Of a stretch of 10,039 nucleotides of DNA, positions 6,668 through 10,039 are shown piece by piece. Where the stretch lies: positions 1 through 10,039 of the forward strand of contig JAOUPJ010000118.1 in assembly GCA_029879945.1 (NCBI GenBank). The letters run 5' to 3'. Every line of letters begins with the position of its first letter. Position 1 is the first letter of the stretch. This DNA is from Gammaproteobacteria bacterium (GTDB lineage Bacteria > Pseudomonadota > Gammaproteobacteria > S012-40). The notes beneath the pieces were generated by a model. The model had not been told where the DNA came from. It did not search any database and worked only from the letters and a program-made list of their open reading frames with translations. The position numbers and the translations under genes were made by a program.

Positions 6668-7105
6668 TTAGCAACCACCAAAACCTTCTGAATCCATTTT
6701 TTTCTCGAAGGCATCCATGGCATCGCCCCCGGTGACTAATGTGCCGGAGTCACCCGCCCAGTCTTCAGGTTTGATTTTAACCAACCAGCCGTTGCCATAA
6801 GGATCACTATTAATCAAACCAGGAGTGGAAGTAACCGCATCGTTTATGGCCACCACTTCCCCGGCAACAGGTGACTTGGCAGGCCCTACCCATTTTCCAG
6901 ATTCCACTGTCGCACAGGACTTGTCTTTCTTGACGCTCTTACCAACCTTCTTCGGGGTGTATGAAACAATCTGACCTGCCAGTGATGTGGCGTAGGAAGT
7001 CATACCCACCGTGACAGTGCCATCCCCTTCATCGCGTGCCCAGATATTATTTTCCACGCTGTATTTTAGATCGTCCGGAAGATCACAACCTCTCACAGAT
7101 CCCAT
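6668..7105 (-). CDS. lbpA: Lipoate-binding protein LbpA, GcvH-like (proximal copy)
   Basis: This 145-residue protein has the fold of glycine-cleavage H protein and is taken as an LbpA, the lipoylated partner of the sHdr complex in sulfur oxidation. The motif ATVESGKWVGP places the lipoyl-accepting lysine at Lys71. It is followed by SPVAGEVVAIN, the conserved turn of lipoyl domains, and by DPYGNGWLVKIKP (about 100-112), typical of H proteins. Cysteines occur at position 7 (VRGCDLP), at 64 next to the lipoyl motif, and as the final residue (GFGGC). True GcvH genes normally sit with gcvT and gcvP, which are absent; here the neighbours are shdr and lipoate-assembly genes. AAGGAG 7 bases before the ATG fixes the start. 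It is the first gene of the block that continues into lipS2, slpl(AB), lipT and lipS1. Confidence 0.9.
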   Translation of the reverse strand: MGSVRGCDLPDDLKYSVENNIWARDEGDGTVTVGMTSYATSLAGQIVSYTPKKVGKSVKKDKSCATVESGKWVGPAKSPVAGEVVAINDAVTSTPGLINSDPYGNGWLVKIKPEDWAGDSGTLVTGGDAMDAFEKKMDSEGFGGC

Positions 7106-7212
7106 TGAGTTTCTCCTTTAGCTTTACACGACTAAGTGACTTTATGTGAGAACAAAGCCACGCTCCATGTGGTGGATCTGAAGCAGGGCCAGACGCCAAC
7201 CAAACAAAATCA
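7106..7212 (-). other. 107-bp gap between dsrE-like gene and second lbpA
   Basis: This gap is longer than the surrounding junctions and could hold a promoter for the lbpA and lipoate-assembly genes. I see the AAGGAG ribosome site at its left end (7113-7118) and a weak CCAC/GTGG inverted repeat with a 7-base loop (about 7163-7177). No promoter hexamers or terminator are convincing. Confidence 0.5.
7113..7118 (-). promoter_or_regulatory. Ribosome-binding site of the proximal lbpA
   Basis: AAGGAG on the minus strand stands 7 bases ahead of the ATG at 7105. It is among the strongest Shine-Dalgarno sites in the window, in keeping with a carrier protein needed in quantity. Confidence 0.75.
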
Positions 7213-7611
7213 TTAGAAGGATATTACCTTATCAGACGACAGTATCAAGTCTGCCAGCACACCGCCGCCAACCACTTCGTCGATCTCGTCGATCAGATCC
7301 ATATTGGGATCGACCTCATATCCGGGCATCGCGGGCAAACACGCAACCAGTCTAACCCCGGCAGACTTGGCGTCGCGCATAAAATCGATTATTAATTTGC
7401 CACCATCCATTGCGGTTAGATTTTCGGCCACGCCCTTCTTGGCCAGCAGAACGCCTTCCATGGTGAAAAAAATATTTACATTTGCGTCCATGGCCGCCAG
7501 GATGGAGCCTACAAAAAACGGGGTAGCACAACGGGAACGGGTACTGGGACCGCTGGTCATGATGATAAGCACGTCCTGTTCATCGTTGTCTAAATATCGC
7601 TGGTCACTCAT
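7213..7611 (-). CDS. DsrE-family small protein between two lbpA genes
   Basis: The product is a 132-residue alpha/beta protein of the DsrE/DsrF-like fold: VLIIMTSGPS (14-23), a helix with PFFVGSILAAMDANVNIFF (31-49), MEGVLLAKKGV, and GVRLVACLPAMPGYEV (85-100) followed by an acidic helix. Cys91 sits after the fourth strand, where active DsrE proteins carry the persulfide-binding cysteine; a second Cys, 28, is in TRSRCATP. Several sHdr loci encode DsrE3-type sulfur carriers that deliver sulfur to the system, so a sulfur-transfer role is plausible here, but I cannot assign the subtype. The start at 7611 (MSDQRY) is preferred; an upstream GTG at 7653 or ATG at 7638 would run back into lbpA coding sequence. 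The chosen ATG overlaps the end of the distal lbpA by 8 bp, implying coupled translation. Confidence 0.8.
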   Translation of the reverse strand: MSDQRYLDNDEQDVLIIMTSGPSTRSRCATPFFVGSILAAMDANVNIFFTMEGVLLAKKGVAENLTAMDGGKLIIDFMRDAKSAGVRLVACLPAMPGYEVDPNMDLIDEIDEVVGGGVLADLILSSDKVISF

Positions 7612-8050
7612 CGACACGCCCACACTGTATATCTTCATTTTGTGCACGCGCACAATAGCCTTTCCGAGCCGCTTCGCCGGTTAGAAACCGTGACAGAACA
7701 CTGTCTACGTCCTCTGTAGATTCTATTCTGGCAATCCAGGATCCGTAAGGGTCCTTGTTCAACAGGCTTGGCTTATCCATTACCTGTTCATTGCCTTCAA
7801 CGATCTTACACTCTATGAAGTTGGGGACAGGCCCGGCCCATTTGCCACTTTCTACCGTTGCCACAGGCTTGCCTGCGGGACGCAAGGTTCCTGGTTTTCG
7901 GACACGGACATGGAGGATGCGACCGGCGATGGTCTGGGATATATCGGTCATACCGACAGCGAGATTGCCATCGGGCTCTTTGGCCAACCAGATTTGAAAT
8001 TCCTGGTCGTAATAGAGTTCAGGTCTAAACTCGCAATTATTGCAGCTCAT
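7604..8050 (-). CDS. lbpA: Lipoate-binding protein LbpA, GcvH-like (divergent copy)
   Basis: This is a second 148-residue GcvH-like protein, immediately after shdrB2. The lipoyl motif ATVESGKWAGP gives Lys70 as acceptor, and DPYGSWIARIES (100-111) matches the H-protein fold. It differs from its neighbour in several ways. The turn after the lipoyl lysine reads VPNFIECKIVEGN instead of the usual SPVAGEVVAIN. The N-terminus has a CxxC pair (Cys3, Cys6). The C-terminus is extended, with Cys133 and Cys143. Its last codons overlap the dsrE-like gene. Two LbpA paralogues at one sHdr locus are known from some Thioalkalivibrio-type organisms, as far as I recall; the two may interact with different partners. 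The ribosome site is only moderate (GGGAAGG, 5 bases before the ATG). Whether this copy is lipoylated is inference from the intact ESGK motif. Confidence 0.88.
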   Translation of the reverse strand: MSCNNCEFRPELYYDQEFQIWLAKEPDGNLAVGMTDISQTIAGRILHVRVRKPGTLRPAGKPVATVESGKWAGPVPNFIECKIVEGNEQVMDKPSLLNKDPYGSWIARIESTEDVDSVLSRFLTGEAARKGYCARAQNEDIQCGRVDE

Positions 8051-8082
8051 GGAGCCTTCCCTGCTGGCTGAATCATCCCTGG

Positions 8083-8121
8083 AAAAAACGGAACCCGATT
8101 CACACGTGGAAACGGGTTCCG
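8083..8121 (-). terminator. Intrinsic terminator or attenuator after shdrB2
   Basis: A perfect 9-bp inverted repeat (CGGAACCCG at 8089-8097 and CGGGTTCCG at 8113-8121) with a 15-base loop is followed, in the minus-strand direction, by six T residues (8088-8083). It begins 12 bp after the shdrB2 stop and ends about 33 bp before the next start codon. This is the standard form of a Rho-independent terminator. It would separate the shdr genes from the lbpA genes or act as a partial terminator that sets their ratio. The loop contains the palindrome CACGTG. Confidence 0.85.
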
Positions 8122-8132
8122 GTTACTATGCC

Positions 8133-9044
8133 CTAGATTACTTTCTTCTGCTTGAGAAAATCAATGGAGTCACTGATATTCTCGTGTATACCCAGTTTGC
8201 GTGGGGAAAGCCCCAGGGCCAAGCCCAGCAACTGGGTGAAGTAAATGATCTTTACATTGGTCTTGATGCCGAAAACCTTCTCTGCGCGTACCTGATGCAT
8301 TTCCAGACCCGAATGACAGGTTGGACACTCGGTTGCAATCACTTCGGCGCCACAATCTTCGGCAGACTGGAGCAGATTAAGTACCAACTGGGTTGAGGTG
8401 TCGGCATCCGACAAGGTGTGCGCGCCGCCGCAACATGCTGTTTTCAAAGGATAATCTTGATTATCTGCACCAGCTGCTTCAAGCAGGTCATCCATAAAAT
8501 GGGGTTTATAGGTAGACTCCGAACCAGGCCCCTTGTCTTTCTCTGGAAAGATTTGACGAGGACGGGTGTACATACAGCCATAGTAGTTGGCTACCTTCAC
8601 ACCATTCAGGTTCTTCTTGAACTTCTCTTTGATGCCCTCAGGGCCCAACTCTTCCATCAACCACTCTAACAGATGTACGGTACGTACGTTCCCGTTGTAG
8701 ACAGGGTCGTCGGCCTTTTTGGCCAGATCCTGCACCGTCTCCAAAGACTCTTCCGAGGTAGACAACTCATACTCGGCCTTTTTCAGATTGTGATAGCAGC
8801 CATTGCAGGGCGCCATCACCGTGTCGTGCCCCATCTCTTCGGCCGCAATGGCCAGATTGCGTGCGGACAGATAGGTCTGCAACATGGGATGCACATTCTT
8901 CACTTCCATGGCGCCACAGCAGTTGTAGTCCTTGAGGTTTTCCATCTCAAGACTCAATTTGTCTACCAGTGCTCGGGTCGATTTATCGTAAGGACCACCC
9001 GTACCTTCTAATGCGCAGCCTGGATAGTAAGCTACCTTACCCAT
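8133..9044 (-). CDS. shdrB2: sHdrB2, CCG-domain heterodisulfide reductase-like subunit
   Basis: This 303-residue protein is related to methanogen HdrB, which binds non-cubane 4Fe-4S clusters at the heterodisulfide site. Both CCG repeats are complete: Cys10, Cys42-Cys43 (NCCGAMEV), Cys80 and Cys83 (APCNGCYH); then Cys157 (YYGCMYTRP), Cys204-Cys205 (ACCGGAHT), Cys240 and Cys243 (TECPTCHSG). In the sHdr complex of sulfur oxidisers, cytoplasmic HdrB-like subunits are thought to act with lipoylated LbpA in oxidising bound sulfane sulfur. The start at 9044 is chosen because AAGGAGG lies 6 bases upstream; an ATG at 9071 would add nine residues with no family match. The gene overlaps shdrC2 by 8 bp. 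'B2' rather than 'B1' follows from its place after C2 and before lbpA and from the two full motifs. Confidence 0.92.
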   Translation of the reverse strand: MGKVAYYPGCALEGTGGPYDKSTRALVDKLSLEMENLKDYNCCGAMEVKNVHPMLQTYLSARNLAIAAEEMGHDTVMAPCNGCYHNLKKAEYELSTSEESLETVQDLAKKADDPVYNGNVRTVHLLEWLMEELGPEGIKEKFKKNLNGVKVANYYGCMYTRPRQIFPEKDKGPGSESTYKPHFMDDLLEAAGADNQDYPLKTACCGGAHTLSDADTSTQLVLNLLQSAEDCGAEVIATECPTCHSGLEMHQVRAEKVFGIKTNVKIIYFTQLLGLALGLSPRKLGIHENISDSIDFLKQKKVI

Positions 9045-9753
9045 GCATGGCCTCCTTCTGTTCGCGTACATACTGTTTCAAAACGTCGCCCGTGCGTCCC
9101 CATTTTTTGGTCTTGGGTTTAATCACGGTGTGTTTGGCCGAACGGATCAAATGACCCAAGGGCAAATGACGAATAAGTCGTTTAACCATTTCTACCAACC
9201 AATCCTGTTTCAATTCCTGATTGGTTCTTTCAAAAAAACTTTGCATTACGCTGGATTCTTCAATACGTCCACGTTCTGAAATCTGCTCCCAGAAGATCTC
9301 GTCAAATTTGGTAGACGCCGTCTTTTCTGTATGCCCCTCTTCCTCCAGCCAATGGGCCAGCGCCTTCATCACCCCTTCGGGTTTCACATCGCGGGGACAA
9401 ATATGCGTGCAACGATTACACGAGACACATTGCCAAATAATGTCTTTGTCTTTGAGGAGCTCGTCTTTCAAACCCAGCCGGGTTAGGTAAATCCAGTAGC
9501 GTGGATTGAAATTGGTGTTCTGGGCATACATGGTACAGGAGTTGGTGCATGAGCCACACTGCCAACAACGGTGCACATTCTCACCGCCACCAAATTTCTG
9601 TATCAGTTTTTCAAAACCGGTATCGTAGTCCTTGAGTGTTCGAGGTGTGATCATGGTGTTCCAGTGTCCGGAAACATCCACACCGTCTACCACCAGGTGT
9701 TCCTGTGTCTTTAGTCGTTCTGCATCGATCAGTGTTTTTTCATGGATCGGCAT
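9037..9753 (-). CDS. shdrC2: sHdrC2, iron-sulfur subunit of the sHdr complex
   Basis: This 238-residue electron-transfer protein resembles HdrC. It has two ferredoxin-type 4Fe-4S motifs: CWQCGSCTNSC (Cys63, 66, 69, 73) and CVSCNRCTHICP (Cys109, 112, 115, 119). An N-terminal region of about 60 residues precedes them and a charged helical region follows; there are no membrane segments, unlike the HdrE partner of some methanogens. In the sHdr complex it would pass electrons from the HdrB-type active site to the HdrA flavin subunit. ATG at 9753 is preceded at 6 bases by CAGGAG. It lies 36 bp after the small shdr-cluster protein and overlaps shdrB2 by 8 bp, so C2 and B2 are probably made in equal amounts. 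The remaining subunits (C1, B1, A) should lie just beyond the right edge. Confidence 0.92.
   Translation of the reverse strand: MPIHEKTLIDAERLKTQEHLVVDGVDVSGHWNTMITPRTLKDYDTGFEKLIQKFGGGENVHRCWQCGSCTNSCTMYAQNTNFNPRYWIYLTRLGLKDELLKDKDIIWQCVSCNRCTHICPRDVKPEGVMKALAHWLEEEGHTEKTASTKFDEIFWEQISERGRIEESSVMQSFFERTNQELKQDWLVEMVKRLIRHLPLGHLIRSAKHTVIKPKTKKWGRTGDVLKQYVREQKEAMHG
9051..9057 (-). promoter_or_regulatory. Ribosome-binding site deciding the shdrB2 start
   Basis: AAGGAGG on the minus strand stands 6 bases ahead of the ATG at 9044 and lies within the end of shdrC2. It is close to a perfect Shine-Dalgarno sequence and rules for the shorter start. Confidence 0.85.
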
Positions 9754-9759
9754 GTGCTA

Positions 9760-9765
9760 CTCCTG
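9760..9765 (-). promoter_or_regulatory. Ribosome-binding site of shdrC2
   Basis: CAGGAG on the minus strand lies 6 bases ahead of the ATG at 9753, in the 36-bp gap after the preceding gene. Confidence 0.65.
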
Positions 9766-9789
9766 AGCCTCTTAACCTACAATGTGCAT

Positions 9790-10038
9790 TTATTGCAGTA
9801 TTTGCTTCTTGACGCGCGATTTGCCATTGCGACGCGCCGGTTCTATTCCCAATAACTTGGCGATGAACTCGATGGGTTCCAGCTTGCCACCGAATTCGGA
9901 TTCAAACATGCCTAAGCCCTTAGACATACCCAATACATAGTCGGTATAGGCCTGAGCCAGAACCAGATTGGTGAGCATAGCGATATCGCGATAAAAACCC
10001 TGCTCACGCAGCCTTTCGGCAATCCACACCCGGGCGGC
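9790..10038 (-). CDS. Small conserved shdr-cluster protein ('hyp'), 3' part
   Basis: These are the last 82 codons of a gene whose frame stays open to the right edge; the GTG at 10029 is probably internal. The visible part is soluble and helical: a segment ARVWIAERLREQGFYRD, a helix with MLTNLVLAQAYTDYVLG, then a Gly-rich turn and a basic C-terminus (ARRNGKSRVKK). No cysteines or known motifs are seen. In published shdr clusters a short conserved hypothetical gene lies between shdrA and shdrC2, and the position here matches exactly. Its function is unknown to me; a structural or assembly role in the complex is only inference. It ends 36 bp before shdrC2. Confidence 0.8.
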   Translation of the reverse strand, partial: AARVWIAERLREQGFYRDIAMLTNLVLAQAYTDYVLGMSKGLGMFESEFGGKLEPIEFIAKLLGIEPARRNGKSRVKKQILQ

Positions 10039-10039
10039 C

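Noticed and set aside
6668..7105. Glycine cleavage system H protein (GcvH)
   Set aside because: The fold and lipoyl motif fit, but there is no gcvT or gcvP nearby and the neighbours are shdr and lipoate-assembly genes, so LbpA is the better call.
7213..7653. Longer dsrE-like frame starting at GTG 7653
   Set aside because: It would add 14 residues encoded within lbpA with no ribosome site; MSDQRY at 7611 looks like a natural start.
8040..8396. Plus-strand open frame of 118 codons across the terminator and the end of shdrB2
   Set aside because: It opposes shdrB2 and the hairpin region, has no domain resemblance and no ribosome site.
8133..9071. Longer shdrB2 starting at ATG 9071
   Set aside because: AAGGAGG is placed correctly for the ATG at 9044, and the family N-terminus (KVAYYPGC) begins there.

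Overview
The window looks like part of the genome of a chemolithotrophic sulfur-oxidising gammaproteobacterium, by eye closest to the Thioalkalivibrio/Ectothiorhodospira-type lineages. The evidence is a dense gene run on the minus strand that matches the sulfur-oxidising heterodisulfide reductase-like (sHdr) system and its dedicated lipoate-assembly genes, plus a gammaproteobacterial YpjD protein at the left edge. The species cannot be named from the sequence alone.

Reading in the direction of transcription (right to left): the window opens inside a small conserved protein of the shdr cluster (10038-9790). It continues with sHdrC2 (9753-9037), which has two four-cysteine iron-sulfur motifs, and sHdrB2 (9044-8133), which has two complete CCG cluster motifs. 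A strong terminator-like hairpin with a T-tract (8121-8083) follows. Then come a lipoate-binding GcvH-like protein (8050-7604), a small DsrE-family protein (7611-7213), and a second lipoate-binding protein (7105-6668).

Next is a four-gene lipoate-assembly block: a radical SAM protein (6649-5477, LipS2-like), a two-domain lipoate:protein ligase sLpl(AB) (5409-4312), a geranylgeranyl-reductase-type flavoprotein LipT (4307-3207), and a second radical SAM protein (3210-2071, LipS1-like). Together these should attach a C8 acyl precursor (or lipoate) to the LbpA proteins, insert the two sulfurs, and possibly reduce the product. The loaded LbpA then works with the sHdr complex in cytoplasmic oxidation of sulfane sulfur. 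Which radical SAM gene is LipS1 and which is LipS2 is a tentative call.

The left end leaves the sulfur theme. Three closely spaced minus-strand genes follow the lipoate block: an unrecognised 132-aa protein (2018-1620), a degenerate receiver-like protein (1610-1224), and the chemoreceptor glutamine deamidase CheD (1210-716). The last gene, on the plus strand and converging with cheD, is the 3' part of ypjD (2-613), a CcsA-family inner-membrane protein. No tRNA, rRNA, CRISPR, insertion sequence or obvious mobile-element scar was seen. No stretch longer than about 110 bases lacks a gene.
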